Positions 34,420 through 43,753 of a stretch of DNA of 64,000 nucleotides are shown piece after piece. The stretch's first letter is position 1, and the number at the start of each line of letters is the position of its first letter. Source of the DNA: Burkholderiales bacterium (GTDB lineage: Bacteria > Pseudomonadota > Gammaproteobacteria > Burkholderiales > Burkholderiaceae_C); the NCBI GenBank assembly GCA_947381415.1, contig CANCVB010000003.1, positions 1-64,000 of the forward strand. Reading direction: 5' to 3'. The position numbers and the translations under genes were made by a program. The notes under the pieces were generated by a model. The model was not told the origin of the DNA, searched no databases, and worked only from the letters and a program-made list of their open reading frames with translations.

Positions 34420-35237
34420 TGGTCATGTCTTTTGCGGATGTGATCGTGGCCTTGGTGCTGTTGGGAACGATCGCAGGTTTTTTGGCAGGCCTATTGGGTG
34501 TGGGTGGGGCACTCATGATGATTCCCTTCATCACTTTTTTGCTTGGCACCCAAGGTATAGATGCAGATTCGGCCGTCAAAATGGCGATTGCCACAGGCAT
34601 GTCCACCATCGTCGTGACCTCATTGGCCAGTACCCGCGCGCATCACAAATTGGGTGCCGTTCGCTGGGACTTGGTCAAAGGTTTGGCCCCCGGTATTTTG
34701 TTAGGCAGTGCATTGGCCAGCATGTGGTTGTTTGCCGTTTTGAAAGGCTCTGCACTGGCACTCTTCTTTGCAGGTTTCACGGCTTTTTCTGCCACCCAAA
34801 TGGTGTTGGATAAAAAACCCAAGCCTTCTCGACACATGCCAGGCGTGGTAGGCCAAACAGCGGTGGGCAGTGTCATCGGTTTGCTGTCAGGTTTGGTGGG
34901 TGCGGGTGGCGCATTTGTCAGCATCCCCTTCATGACTTGGTGCAATGTGCCTATTCGCCAAGCCGTTGCGACCAGTGCGGCCATTGGTTTTCCAGTGGCC
35001 TTGGCCAACGCGCTTGGCTATGTTGTGAGTGGCTGGAATGCACCCCACAACCTGGACTGGAGCTTTGGCTATATCTGGTTACCAGGATTGGCGGTGATCG
35101 GTCTGTGCACCATGTTCACCGCTCCTATGGGGGCAAGAATGGCTCACAACATGCCAGTACTCAAGCTCAAGCGTGGCTTTGCTTTGCTGTTATTTTTATT
35201 GGCCAGTTATATGCTTTACCGCGGTCTGTACAGTTAA
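34419..35237 (+). CDS. TauE/SafE family membrane transporter
   Basis: 272 residues with about eight membrane segments and two repeat halves, each with the family glycine motif (GFLAGLLGVGGALMMIP near residue 20; GLLSGLVGAGGAFVSIPF near residue 150). The family exports sulfite, sulfoacetate or other small organic anions. Its start overlaps the acyl-CoA synthetase stop, hinting that it moves that enzyme's substrate or product (inference). Its stop shares TTAA with the convergent universal stress protein gene. Confidence 0.85.
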   Translation: MVMSFADVIVALVLLGTIAGFLAGLLGVGGALMMIPFITFLLGTQGIDADSAVKMAIATGMSTIVVTSLASTRAHHKLGAVRWDLVKGLAPGILLGSALASMWLFAVLKGSALALFFAGFTAFSATQMVLDKKPKPSRHMPGVVGQTAVGSVIGLLSGLVGAGGAFVSIPFMTWCNVPIRQAVATSAAIGFPVALANALGYVVSGWNAPHNLDWSFGYIWLPGLAVIGLCTMFTAPMGARMAHNMPVLKLKRGFALLLFLLASYMLYRGLYS

Positions 35238-35677
35238 CGCAAGACCAACACAGGAATGCTGGAATGCGTCAATACATTGAGTGTTTCGCTGCCCAACAAC
35301 ATGCGTTTGATGCCTTTGCGACCGTGTGAGGCCATCACTATCAAATCCACTTTCGATTTGACAGAGGCTTTCACTAATCCGTCTGCAATATCGTCTGACC
35401 GGATCACCGCTGTTTTCACTTTCACACCCTTGACGATGGCGCTTTTGGCCACCTTGTCCAACACCTCTTGCGCGCCAATGGCCCATTGTGCTTCGATCTC
35501 TTTGATGTCTATATCAGCCACCGTGAACGAGCCTTCAAAATAGGTTTGAACATAGCGTGGCACCACCTTCACAGCCAACAATTCCGCATTGAATTGGCTG
35601 GCCAATTCAATGGCACTTTTTACGGCTTTTTGCGATAGCTTAGAGCCATCGGTAGCAATCATGATGCGGGTAAACAT
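35234..35677 (-). CDS. Universal stress protein, UspA family
   Basis: 147-residue single-domain Usp. The N-terminus FTRIMIATDGSKLSQKAV and the ATP-binding signature ASHGRKGIKRMLLGSET with SIPVLVLR at the end are typical. The ATG at 35677 follows CAAGGAG; a longer reading to 35713 is not supported. An FNR box lies 72 bases upstream with a well-placed -10, so anaerobic induction is likely, as for the Anr-controlled Usp proteins of Pseudomonas. Confidence 0.88.
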   Translation of the reverse strand: MFTRIMIATDGSKLSQKAVKSAIELASQFNAELLAVKVVPRYVQTYFEGSFTVADIDIKEIEAQWAIGAQEVLDKVAKSAIVKGVKVKTAVIRSDDIADGLVKASVKSKVDLIVMASHGRKGIKRMLLGSETLNVLTHSSIPVLVLR

Positions 35678-35748
35678 GTTCTTCTCCTTGAATACATAAG
35701 CAGTGAATTTCAATATCCCCAGCTTAATCAGAGTCAGAACTTTGCGTA

Positions 35749-35762
35749 TTGATATTCGTCAA
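35749..35762 (-). promoter_or_regulatory. FNR/ANR box of the universal stress gene
   Basis: TTGAT-ATTC-GTCAA matches 9 of 10 positions of TTGAT-N4-ATCAA. On the minus strand a -10-like TAAGCT (35726-35721) is positioned so that the box centre lies at about -41.5 from a start near 35714, the class II arrangement. Confidence 0.7.
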
Positions 35763-35796
35763 CAGTTGGGGCGATGCTGTGGTGGCAAAACCAAGC

Positions 35797-36504
35797 TCAA
35801 ATAGCAACAGCACACCAAGGCGCTTGCTGCTCTACCAATCCCATCCACAGCGCCCAAGCGGAACTTCCAGCCAAACCCAGCCCAGCCAATCGAACACCAA
35901 GGCGAGACAAAGCCTGCTGCGTAAGATTCTTCTGTGCCAACCGCGCCCATACCCAAGGCGCCAATGTCAGCATGAGGGCGCCACCCAAGGCAAATGACGA
36001 CATGACAGCCGCGCCCTCCCAAGCAGAAGCACTCAATAAAGCCACCAAGAGAGCGGCATAAAGCAAACCACAAGGCAAAAACGCCCATACCAAACCCAGC
36101 AACAGGGGACCCCAAACATGGGCTTGCAGGCGTTGTCTGTGCTCAGCGGAGGCGATGGTGTGCCACACACCATTGGCGGCATCACTCAACCACAGGGGTT
36201 GCTCTGCCCGTATCAACAACATCAAACCGATCAGCAGTGCCGCGACATGCAACATGCTCCACAGAGGGCGCAAAGCAGCACTGTGGACAGTCATCCATCC
36301 CAAGGTTTGCATAGACGCAGCGGCCATGGCACCCAAAGCTGCATACCCCAGCAAACGCCCTGCCTGAAAAAGCAACAAGGGTAAAAGCGGGCGGTTGGGG
36401 GTCCAACGGGATATACCGACACATGCAGCCCCACACATGGCCAAACAATGTGGTCCACCGACCAAGCCCATCAAGGTGGCCGTGGCCAACAATGAAACAT
36501 TCAT
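35797..36504 (-). CDS. TauE/SafE (UreH-like) membrane protein of the cbb3 cluster
   Basis: 235 residues, about six membrane segments, with cysteine motifs GPHCLAMCGAAC at the N-terminus and FLPCGLLYAAL near residue 140, a pattern common in the family found beside cbb3 oxidase genes and thought to help copper or redox assembly. Its ATG overlaps the hemN stop as ATGA. The order here (TauE-like, hemN, fnr, cco) matches the well-known Pseudomonas arrangement around anr. Confidence 0.8.
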   Translation of the reverse strand: MNVSLLATATLMGLVGGPHCLAMCGAACVGISRWTPNRPLLPLLLFQAGRLLGYAALGAMAAASMQTLGWMTVHSAALRPLWSMLHVAALLIGLMLLIRAEQPLWLSDAANGVWHTIASAEHRQRLQAHVWGPLLLGLVWAFLPCGLLYAALLVALLSASAWEGAAVMSSFALGGALMLTLAPWVWARLAQKNLTQQALSRLGVRLAGLGLAGSSAWALWMGLVEQQAPWCAVAI

Positions 36505-37883
36505 CAGATGATTTTAGAGAAACGCGTGCGATGTTGATCGTGCTGCAGGTAGCGGTCAAATACCATGGCAATCGCGCGCACCACAAACCAACCATCCGCC
36601 GACACAATCAGTTCTGCATCATTCAACTCGACCAAACCTTGCTGTTGCATCGCTTGTAATTGGTGAAGTTCGGCACGGAAGTACTGCTTGAAATCGATCA
36701 AATACGAGAGCTCAACTGACTCAAAGCTCACCCGGCCTTGGCACATGATGGCCATGATGACATGGCGTCGCAACACGTCGTCGCGTGTCAATGCCACACC
36801 TCGCTCGACGGGCAATCGCCCTTGGGCCAATGTGTCTTGGTAGTCTGCCAAAGACTTCACATTTTGCTGATAACTGGTGCCTATGTTGCCAATCGACGAA
36901 ACACCTAAACCGATCAAATCGCAGTCAGGTTGAGTGGTATAGCCTTGGAAATTTCGGTGCAAACGCCCTTGTCGCTTGGCGATGGCCAAAGCGTCGTCAG
37001 GCAATGCGAAGTGATCCATGCCAATGTACACATAGCCCTCTTCTTGCAAAGCGGTCAGTGCCATGGTGAGCATGTCTGTCTTCATGCTGGCAGTGGGAAT
37101 GTCCTCTGCGAGGATATGACGCTGCGGTTTGAAGCGAGCAGGTAAGTGCGCATAAGCGTACAAAGCAATGCGCTGTGGCCGCAGCTGCGCAATCCTTTGC
37201 ATGGTTTGCCTCCAAGACGACAAGGTTTGCTTGGGTAAACCGTAAATCAAATCGAGGTTGACCGAACTGAAACCCAAGTTGTCTGCATTCGCCAACAAGC
37301 CCTGCACCTGTTCAAACGATTGCTCACGGTGGACTGCCTTTTGTACGGCAGGATCAAAATCTTGCACACCCAAGCTGAGTCGGTTAAAGCCCAGGTCTTT
37401 CAACAAAGCCAGCCTGTCAGCGTCCACAGTGCGAGGGTCAACCTCTATCGAGTACTCACCCCCCTCTTGCCAATCGAATAGCTGGCCCAAGGACGACATG
37501 AGCGATCGGAGCTCGTCATCACGCAAATAGGTCGGCGTACCGCCACCCAAATGGAGCTGAGAGACCTTATTGCCCTCGCCCAAGAAAGGGGCAAGCAAGC
37601 TGATTTCTTGTTTTAACGCATCGAGATAACTCAGGGCACGGTCATATTGGCGAGTGATGATCTTGTGACAAGCACAGTAGTAGCACAAAGATGCACAGAA
37701 AGGAATATGGACATAGACCGAAAGTGGAAATGCATGCGCGCGTGCACTGTGCCCTCTTTGCATCAAGGCCTCTTGGTATTGGCTTTCGCCAAAGGCTTCC
37801 ACAAAGCGGTCTGCCGTTGGGTACGAGGTGTACCTTGGGCCAGGGACATCGAAACGTTGGAGCAATTCAGTCGAGATAGTCAT
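36504..37883 (-). CDS. hemN: Oxygen-independent coproporphyrinogen III dehydrogenase
   Basis: Radical SAM enzyme of haem synthesis used at low oxygen; also supplies protoporphyrin for bacteriochlorophyll. The 459 residues carry the cluster motif PFCASLCYYCACHK (CxxxCxxC) and the HemN features GGGTPTYLRDDEL and VDPRTVDADRLALL. I use the ATG at 37883 (MTISTELLQRFDVPGPRYTSYPTADRF); a longer frame to 37979 contains no family features. It is divergent from fnr, with an FNR box between, and coupled to the TauE-like gene. Confidence 0.93.
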   Translation of the reverse strand: MTISTELLQRFDVPGPRYTSYPTADRFVEAFGESQYQEALMQRGHSARAHAFPLSVYVHIPFCASLCYYCACHKIITRQYDRALSYLDALKQEISLLAPFLGEGNKVSQLHLGGGTPTYLRDDELRSLMSSLGQLFDWQEGGEYSIEVDPRTVDADRLALLKDLGFNRLSLGVQDFDPAVQKAVHREQSFEQVQGLLANADNLGFSSVNLDLIYGLPKQTLSSWRQTMQRIAQLRPQRIALYAYAHLPARFKPQRHILAEDIPTASMKTDMLTMALTALQEEGYVYIGMDHFALPDDALAIAKRQGRLHRNFQGYTTQPDCDLIGLGVSSIGNIGTSYQQNVKSLADYQDTLAQGRLPVERGVALTRDDVLRRHVIMAIMCQGRVSFESVELSYLIDFKQYFRAELHQLQAMQQQGLVELNDAELIVSADGWFVVRAIAMVFDRYLQHDQHRTRFSKII

Positions 37884-37934
37884 GGATTCATACCACCAGA
37901 GTCCATAATGTGGCTCGAATGGTTTTTGAAAGCT

Positions 37935-37948
37935 TTGCGCTGCATCAA
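37935..37948. promoter_or_regulatory. FNR/ANR box between hemN and fnr
   Basis: TTGCG-CTGC-ATCAA matches 8 of 10 consensus positions. It lies midway between the divergent genes: class II spacing would start hemN transcription near 37900 (with CATTAT as -10) and fnr near 37983 (with GACAAT as -10). A single box could serve both. Confidence 0.5.
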
Positions 37949-37992
37949 GAAAACCCCTATTCAGCACGAAAACAGACAATTTTTTAGAAGTT

Positions 37993-38712
37993 ATGGACTC
38001 TCACAGTATCAAAGCCGCTTGTTCGAAATGCAATTTGCGAGAACTGTGCATGCCCATGGACTTGAGCGTTAGCGATCTCGACCGGATTGAAAACATCATC
38101 CAAAAACGCAAGCGGGTGAAGCGCAGTGAATTGCTGTTCAGACATGGTGACAGCTTCCATGCGCTGTACGCCATCCGCACAGGTTTTTTCAAAACCAGTG
38201 TCAGCAGCACCGACGGCCGCGAACAAGTCACCGGTTTTCAAATGGCGGGGGAAATCATGGGCTTGGACGGTATCGTCAGCGACCGCCACACCTGTGACGC
38301 TGTGGCACTCGAAGACGCCGAGGTATGCATCCTGCCGTTTGACCGCATTGAAGAGTTGTCGCGCGAAATCAATGCCTTGCAACACCATGTGCACAAAATC
38401 ATGAGCCGAGAAATTGTGCGTGAACACGGCGTGATGCTGCTCTTAGGCAGCATGCGCGCTGAAGAGCGGGTAGCCGCTTTTTTACTGAACTTGACGCAAC
38501 GACTGCATGCGCGAGGTTTTTCGCAGTCGGAACTGGTACTGCGCATGACCCGCGAGGAAATTGGCAGTTACCTGGGGCTGAAATTAGAAACGGTCAGCCG
38601 CACGTTTTCCAAATTCATGGAAGACGGCATTGTGGAAGTCAAACAAAAAAACCTGCACATTCTCGATCCTGAGGCACTGAAATTGATTGTCAATACAGCG
38701 CAGTGCGAATAG
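37993..38712 (+). CDS. FNR/ANR family oxygen-sensing transcription regulator
   Basis: 239 residues with the four cluster ligands Cys10, Cys13, Cys19 (AACSKCNLRELC) and Cys101 (DRHTC), a cAMP-receptor-like beta barrel, and a C-terminal helix-turn-helix containing MTREEIGSYLGLKLETVSRTFSKF, whose ETVSR motif contacts TTGAT half-sites. It senses oxygen through a [4Fe-4S] cluster and activates low-oxygen genes. It lies between hemN and the cco operon, whose boxes match its recognition helix. Confidence 0.93.
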   Translation: MDSHSIKAACSKCNLRELCMPMDLSVSDLDRIENIIQKRKRVKRSELLFRHGDSFHALYAIRTGFFKTSVSSTDGREQVTGFQMAGEIMGLDGIVSDRHTCDAVALEDAEVCILPFDRIEELSREINALQHHVHKIMSREIVREHGVMLLLGSMRAEERVAAFLLNLTQRLHARGFSQSELVLRMTREEIGSYLGLKLETVSRTFSKFMEDGIVEVKQKNLHILDPEALKLIVNTAQCE

Positions 38713-38715
38713 CAG

Positions 38716-38985
38716 TCAGGGTTGTTTTTTGAGTGTGGTTCCCTCAGGGGTTGCCGCATGGTTGCGGGCTTGAATCGCGGGTACCCAACGGCGATCAGCA
38801 TCCGCTTGCAATGCCCGCACAGCAGCGATCTCCGCTTCGTCCTTGGCTCTCAATTCCGTGTCATTGCCTTGAAACGCCACAATGGCCGATACAAAACTGG
38901 CGATCACAACCAGCAAAGGGCCTGAAATCACCAACCAAACATGGCCATAAGACCACCACGCCTTTGGCGACTGAGAAGTTGTCAT
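38716..38985 (-). CDS. ccoH: Small membrane protein in the CcoH position
   Basis: 89 residues with one membrane segment (HVWLVISGPLLVVIASFVSAIVAF) and a charged C-terminal tail. The start after AAAGGAAC at 38985 is better than an earlier ATG. Position after ccoG and the W-x-H pattern before the helix point to CcoH/FixH, an assembly factor of cbb3 oxidase, but most CcoH proteins are about 150-170 residues, so this one is a short form. Confidence 0.65.
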   Translation of the reverse strand: MTTSQSPKAWWSYGHVWLVISGPLLVVIASFVSAIVAFQGNDTELRAKDEAEIAAVRALQADADRRWVPAIQARNHAATPEGTTLKKQP

Positions 38986-39002
38986 GTTGTTCCTTTGCAT
39001 CT

Positions 39003-40433
39003 TTAACGTGGGACCACAAACACCGACGCCTCTGTGATGTTGACAGTGCCATCGGCGTTGCGAATGTCAAACCAGATTTTGTGTGAGCCTGCAGGAAGTG
39101 CGTCGTAGGGCAGAGACACATCAACCACCGCCCAACGCGATTGGGCAGGCAAAACCTCTACCGTCGCCCCAGCGGTCAAGGTCAAGCCAGGCGCGCCACG
39201 CACCTCTATTTGCAGCAACTGAGATATTTCAGTGGCGTTCATGATTTGTAATCGGAAAACATTTTCCAAATGACCGTCTTGGGTCATCCGTGCCAAGGTA
39301 CCTCGATCGCGCAGTACATCAACCTTCATCGGTGTTCGCATCCACAGGCTAAGGCCCAATGCAATGATCAAGGTCCACAAAATGCCGGTGTACACCCACA
39401 CCCGTGGGCGAAATACCCGCTTGAGCATGGCCGAGGAATCCCAGTGGTTCAACAAGGCATTTTGGGTGGTGTAACGCACCAAGCCTTTGTCATAGCCCAT
39501 TTTGTCCATCACGCCGTCGCACACATCGGCGCAGGCGCCGCAACCGATGCATTCGTATTGCAAGCCGTTGCGAATATCAATGCCGGTTGGGCACACCTGA
39601 ACGCACAAACTGCAGTCAACGCAACTCCCCAAGCCTGTCTCGCTGATAGCCACTTGGCGCGATCGAGCGCCGCGTGGTTCGCCACGCTCACTGTCATAGG
39701 TGACGATCAAGGTGTCATGGTCGAACATCGCGCTTTGAAAGCGGGCATAGGGGCACATGTATTTACACACCTGCTCACGCATGAAGCCGGCGTTGCCATA
39801 TGTGGCAAAGCCGTAGAAAAACACCCAAAACACTTCCCATGAACCCATGTGTGTTTCTAAAAAAGCCATTCCCAAACTGTGTATGGGCGTGAAATATCCC
39901 ACAAAGGTAAAACCCGTCCAGACAGAAAAGCCGAGCCACAAAATATGTTTGTAGGTTTTCTTGACCAATTTTTCCAAAGAAAAATCACTCTCATCCAAAT
40001 GCATGCGTGCGCCACGGTCGCCTTCGACTTTGCGCTCTATCCACATGAAAATTTCGCTGTACACGGTTTGCGGACAAGCGTAACCACACCACAGACGTCC
40101 GGCCACTGCCGTGAACAAAAACAGCGACAAAGCCGCAATGATCAACATGGCTGTGAGATAAATAAAGTCTTGCGGATACAGAACCAAGCCAAAAATATAA
40201 AAGCGTCTGGTTTGCAAATCAAACAAGACCGCTTGGCGTTGGCCCCATTCCAGCCACGGTAACCCATAAAAAACCAACTGGGTTAAGAACACCCCCAGCC
40301 AGCGCCAACGCGCAAATACCCCGTGCACCGCACGCGGGTAAATCTTGGGCATGGAGGCATACAAATAGCTCGAAGAGCCGTCGGTTGACTGCTCTGCGAT
40401 AGGAATCACCTTGCGCATAAATGCTTCATCCAT
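39003..40433 (-). CDS. ccoG: Cytochrome c oxidase accessory protein CcoG
   Basis: 476-residue membrane protein with two [4Fe-4S] sites, acting as a Cu2+ reductase for cbb3 assembly. Several hydrophobic segments, the motif AGRLWCGYACPQTVYSEIFMWIER, and the ferredoxin-like cysteines CVDCSLCVQVCPTGIDIRNGLQ with CIGCGACADVC are present. The ATG at 40433 overlaps the ccoP stop (TGATG), which fixes the start; the frame is open farther upstream. Confidence 0.92.
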   Translation of the reverse strand: MDEAFMRKVIPIAEQSTDGSSSYLYASMPKIYPRAVHGVFARWRWLGVFLTQLVFYGLPWLEWGQRQAVLFDLQTRRFYIFGLVLYPQDFIYLTAMLIIAALSLFLFTAVAGRLWCGYACPQTVYSEIFMWIERKVEGDRGARMHLDESDFSLEKLVKKTYKHILWLGFSVWTGFTFVGYFTPIHSLGMAFLETHMGSWEVFWVFFYGFATYGNAGFMREQVCKYMCPYARFQSAMFDHDTLIVTYDSERGEPRGARSRQVAISETGLGSCVDCSLCVQVCPTGIDIRNGLQYECIGCGACADVCDGVMDKMGYDKGLVRYTTQNALLNHWDSSAMLKRVFRPRVWVYTGILWTLIIALGLSLWMRTPMKVDVLRDRGTLARMTQDGHLENVFRLQIMNATEISQLLQIEVRGAPGLTLTAGATVEVLPAQSRWAVVDVSLPYDALPAGSHKIWFDIRNADGTVNITEASVFVVPR

Positions 40434-41353
40434 CAGGGTTTGACAGGCGCATCCGCATGGTGGGAAAACGCCCATACATACGCAGTTAACGCATGGATTT
40501 GTGAAGGTGTGAGACGGTCTTTCTGGGCAGGCATTTGGTTGACCTTGCCGTTTTGAATCATCGACACGATGGCGCCCTCGCCCCAACCATGCAGCCAGGT
40601 TTTGTCAGTCAAATTAGGTGCGCCAACGGTTGGATTGCCTTTGCCGTCGATACCATGGCAAGAGGCACAGACACCAAATTTGGGTTTCCCAAAACCGGCT
40701 TTCAATGAGTCGTGCGGACTGCCCGAAAGACTCAACACATAGTTTGCAACGTTTTGAACGTCCTCGGCAGAACCCACCGCTGCCGCCATGGGCGGCATTT
40801 GACCTAAGCGTCCCTGGGTAATGCTTTCCTTGATTTTGTCGGGCGTGCCGCCGTACAGCCAATCGCCATCGGTCAGATTGGGGAAACCTTTGGAGCCGCG
40901 ACCATCCGAGCCATGGCATTGGGCACAGTTGTTCATGAACAAATGCTCACCAATCGCATGACCCTGTTCGTTGAAAGCCAACTCCTCGACTGGCATGGCG
41001 TCAAAACGTTGGTACAACGCAGCAAGTTGCGCATTGGTTTGGGCAATCTCTGTGTCGTATTCTGTTTTGGACGACCATCCCAAACTGCCCTTGTAGCTTC
41101 CCAAACCAGGGTATAGCCACAAATACGACAAGCCAAACACCACCGTCATCACAAACAAGCCCACCCACCATAAAGGGAGAGGGTTGTTCATCTCACGCAA
41201 GTCTTCATCCCATACGTGACCGGTGGTGATGTCTGCATGACCTGTGTTTTTCTTACGCGCCGTCACCCACAGCAAGACCAAGCACGCGAATATGCCCACA
41301 ACACTGATAACGGCGATATAGCCAGACCAAAATGAACCTGTAAAGTCACTCAT
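40433..41353 (-). CDS. ccoP: Cytochrome c oxidase cbb3-type subunit III
   Basis: Dihaem c-type subunit, 306 residues. N-terminal membrane segments, then two CxxCH sites: CAQCHGSDGRG and CASCHGIDGKG, with axial methionines in the GQMPPMAAAV and VNQMPAQKD regions. It passes electrons from cytochrome c to CcoO and the binuclear centre. AAGGATTGCC before the ATG is a good ribosome binding site. Confidence 0.94.
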   Translation of the reverse strand: MSDFTGSFWSGYIAVISVVGIFACLVLLWVTARKKNTGHADITTGHVWDEDLREMNNPLPLWWVGLFVMTVVFGLSYLWLYPGLGSYKGSLGWSSKTEYDTEIAQTNAQLAALYQRFDAMPVEELAFNEQGHAIGEHLFMNNCAQCHGSDGRGSKGFPNLTDGDWLYGGTPDKIKESITQGRLGQMPPMAAAVGSAEDVQNVANYVLSLSGSPHDSLKAGFGKPKFGVCASCHGIDGKGNPTVGAPNLTDKTWLHGWGEGAIVSMIQNGKVNQMPAQKDRLTPSQIHALTAYVWAFSHHADAPVKP

Positions 41354-41361
41354 GGCAATCC

Positions 41362-41499
41362 TTATTCATCCAAAAAAGGTAACTGGGAAGCTTCTTCAAA
41401 GCGCTGGGTTTTCTTACGGTCAAAAACCCACAACATGATCCCCAGAAAACACACGAAACCGACCACTGTGGTGGCGATGCGTAACAACGTGATGTCCAT
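41362..41499 (-). CDS. ccoQ: CcoQ, small cbb3 oxidase subunit
   Basis: 45-residue membrane peptide: MDITLLRIATTVVGFVCFLGIMLWVFDR then a polar tail ending SQLPFLDE, the usual CcoQ layout with one helix. It stabilises the oxidase complex. ATG at 41499 follows AAGGAAGC. It lies between ccoO and ccoP, where CcoQ is expected. Confidence 0.88.
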   Translation of the reverse strand: MDITLLRIATTVVGFVCFLGIMLWVFDRKKTQRFEEASQLPFLDE

Positions 41500-41508
41500 G
41501 CTGCTTCC

Positions 41509-42132
41509 TTATTTCAATGCGCGGCCGAGGCCTTGCAAATACGCGGTCAACGCCTGCAACTCGGTTTTGCCACGCACATCGTCGGCTGCTGTGGAGATTT
41601 CTTGGTCTGTGTAAGGCACACCCACCACACGCAATGCTTTGAGGTGGTTGGGAAGCGCGTCGGCATCAACCAAGTCTTTCTCCAGCCAGGGGTAGGCAGG
41701 CATGTTCGATTCAGGCACCAAGTCTCTTGGGTTGACCAAATGGATATGGTGCCAATCGTCACTGTATTTGCCCCCTACCCTGTGCAAGTCTGGGCCTGTG
41801 CGCTTGCTGCCCCATTGAAAGGGATGGTCATACACAAATTCACCCGCTACCGAGTAATGGCCATACCGCAAAGTCTCTGATCGAAAGGGCCGAATCATTT
41901 GTGAATGGCAGTTGTAGCAACCTTCACGCACGTAAATGTCTCTGCCGGCCAACTCCAGCGCCGGCAAGGGCTTTATTCCTTCCAACGGCTGGGTGGTTGA
42001 GCTTTGAAAAAAGAGTGGAACAATTTCCACCAATCCACCAAACGCGATGACCAAGACAATCAACACCACCATTAAAAAGCTGTGGGTTTCAATTTTTTCG
42101 TGGCTAAAGCCTGGGTTTTTTTGATCTGACAT
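41509..42132 (-). CDS. ccoO: Cytochrome c oxidase cbb3-type subunit II
   Basis: Monohaem subunit of 207 residues. A membrane anchor ([22 protein letters not shown]) precedes the haem site [26 protein letters not shown] contains the axial methionine. TAAGGAG precedes the ATG. Second gene of the ccoNOQP group. Confidence 0.94.
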   Translation of the reverse strand: MSDQKNPGFSHEKIETHSFLMVVLIVLVIAFGGLVEIVPLFFQSSTTQPLEGIKPLPALELAGRDIYVREGCYNCHSQMIRPFRSETLRYGHYSVAGEFVYDHPFQWGSKRTGPDLHRVGGKYSDDWHHIHLVNPRDLVPESNMPAYPWLEKDLVDADALPNHLKALRVVGVPYTDQEISTAADDVRGKTELQALTAYLQGLGRALK

Positions 42133-42142
42133 GCTCGACTCC

Positions 42143-43573
42143 TTAGGCGTGTGCCACGACTGCTGGGATGGGAATGGCCATGACCTTGCCCTTGAAAGCG
42201 GTCATCAACACGTTCCACAACATCACCAACATTCCAAACAGGTACAGACCACCGCCGATGACCCGAACCACGTAGTAGGGATAGGTGGCTTTGACGCTCT
42301 CTACAAAGGTATAGGTGAGCGTGCCGTCTTCATTGATAGAGCGCCACATCAGGCCTTGCATCACACCCGCAATCCACATGGCACTGATATAGAGCACGAT
42401 GCCAATGGTGGCTGTCCAAAAATGCAATTCAATGGCAGGTACGCTGTGCATCTTTTTCTCGCCGAACAAGCGTGGCACCAAGAAATACACCGCGCCCATG
42501 GATACCAGGCCAACCCAGCCCAAAGCCCCTGAATGCACATGGCCAACCGTCCAATCGGTGTAGTGCGACAAAGCATTCACCGTTTTAATTGACATCATGG
42601 GGCCTTCAAACGTGCTCATCCCGTAAAACGACAAGGACACGATCATGAAGCGCAAGACGGGGTCATCGCGCAATTTGTGCCAAGCCCCTGACAGCGTCAT
42701 GATGCCGTTGATCATGCCGCCCCAACTCGGCGCCAGCAAAATCAGCGAGAACACCATACCCAAGGACTGGGTCCAGTCTGGCAAGGCGGTGTAATGCAAA
42801 TGGTGAGGGCCTGCCCACATGTATGTGAATATCAAAGCCCAGAAGTGAACAATGGACAAGCGATAAGAGTACACAGGCCGTTGCGCTTGTTTGGGGATGA
42901 AGTAGTACATCATTCCCAAGAAACCCGCGGTGAGGAAAAAGCCCACGGCGTTATGGCCATACCACCACTGCACCATGGCGTCTTGCACGCCTGCGTAGGC
43001 CGAGTAAGACTTCATCCAACCCGCAGGAACCGCGGCACTGTTGACCAAATGCAGCACCGCCACGGTCAGTATGAAGGCACCGTAAAACCAATTGGCCACA
43101 TAAATATGGCTGACCTTGCGCTTGACCACTGTGCCAAAAAACACAATTGCGTAGGACACCCACACCACTGTGATCAAGATGTCAATGGGCCACTCGAGTT
43201 CGGCATATTCTTTTCCGCTGGTATAGCCCAAGGGCAAACTGATGGCGGCCGCCACAATCACGGCTTGCCACCCCCAAAAGGTGAAGGCTGCCAGACCGGG
43301 TGCAAACAAGCGAGTTTGACCCGTTCGCTGAACCACGTAATAGCTGGTGGCAAACAAAGCACAACCGCCAAAGGCAAATATCACTGCATTGGTGTGCAAG
43401 GGACGCAAACGACCATAACTGAGCCATGGAATACCGAAGTTCAATTCAGGCCAAGCCAGTTGGGCGGCAATGATCAAACCTACCAGCATGCCGACCACAC
43501 CCCAGATCACCGTCATGAGGGTGAACTGGCGTACGACGGTGTCGCTGTAAGTGCTATCAGAGATGGAATTCAT
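42143..43573 (-). CDS. ccoN: Cytochrome c oxidase cbb3-type subunit I
   Basis: Catalytic subunit of the high-affinity terminal oxidase, 476 residues with twelve membrane helices. Haem b, haem b3 and CuB ligands appear in [36 protein letters not shown] and [13 protein letters not shown]. The ATG at 43573 is preceded by AAAGG and its distance to ccoS is 41 bases. Aerobic and anaerobic respiration in photosynthetic relatives uses this enzyme also as an oxygen sensor. Confidence 0.95.
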   Translation of the reverse strand: MNSISDSTYSDTVVRQFTLMTVIWGVVGMLVGLIIAAQLAWPELNFGIPWLSYGRLRPLHTNAVIFAFGGCALFATSYYVVQRTGQTRLFAPGLAAFTFWGWQAVIVAAAISLPLGYTSGKEYAELEWPIDILITVVWVSYAIVFFGTVVKRKVSHIYVANWFYGAFILTVAVLHLVNSAAVPAGWMKSYSAYAGVQDAMVQWWYGHNAVGFFLTAGFLGMMYYFIPKQAQRPVYSYRLSIVHFWALIFTYMWAGPHHLHYTALPDWTQSLGMVFSLILLAPSWGGMINGIMTLSGAWHKLRDDPVLRFMIVSLSFYGMSTFEGPMMSIKTVNALSHYTDWTVGHVHSGALGWVGLVSMGAVYFLVPRLFGEKKMHSVPAIELHFWTATIGIVLYISAMWIAGVMQGLMWRSINEDGTLTYTFVESVKATYPYYVVRVIGGGLYLFGMLVMLWNVLMTAFKGKVMAIPIPAVVAHA

Positions 43574-43614
43574 GGACAACCTTTCACGCTCTACTTTTCA
43601 AATAACCTGTCAAT

Positions 43615-43752
43615 TCATTCGTGGCGCAGGATGCGTTCACCCTCGCCCTCCAAATGCTCAAACTGTCCCTTGTCAATGGCCCACCAAAGGCCAATCAAAA
43701 TCATCAGCACCAAGACCACTGACAAAGGAATGAGTAAAAACAATATTTCCAT
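43615..43752 (-). CDS. ccoS: CcoS, cbb3 oxidase maturation protein
   Basis: 45 residues with one membrane helix (LFLLIPLSVVLVLMILIGLWW) and a charged end (DKGQFEHLEGEGERILRHE), the standard CcoS pattern. It lies 1 base after ccoI and upstream of ccoN, so it is made before the oxidase subunits. CcoS helps haem insertion into CcoN. Confidence 0.88.
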   Translation of the reverse strand: MEILFLLIPLSVVLVLMILIGLWWAIDKGQFEHLEGEGERILRHE

Positions 43753-43753
43753 G

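Noticed and set aside
34419-36504. Calling both TauE-type proteins sulfite exporters
   Set aside because: The family name is broad. The two proteins differ in length and motifs, and their neighbours (acyl-CoA synthetase; cbb3 genes) suggest different roles.
38716-38985. Frameshifted full-length ccoH
   Set aside because: The frame ends naturally 3 bases from the fnr stop, leaving no room for a missing C-terminal part; a short form is simpler.
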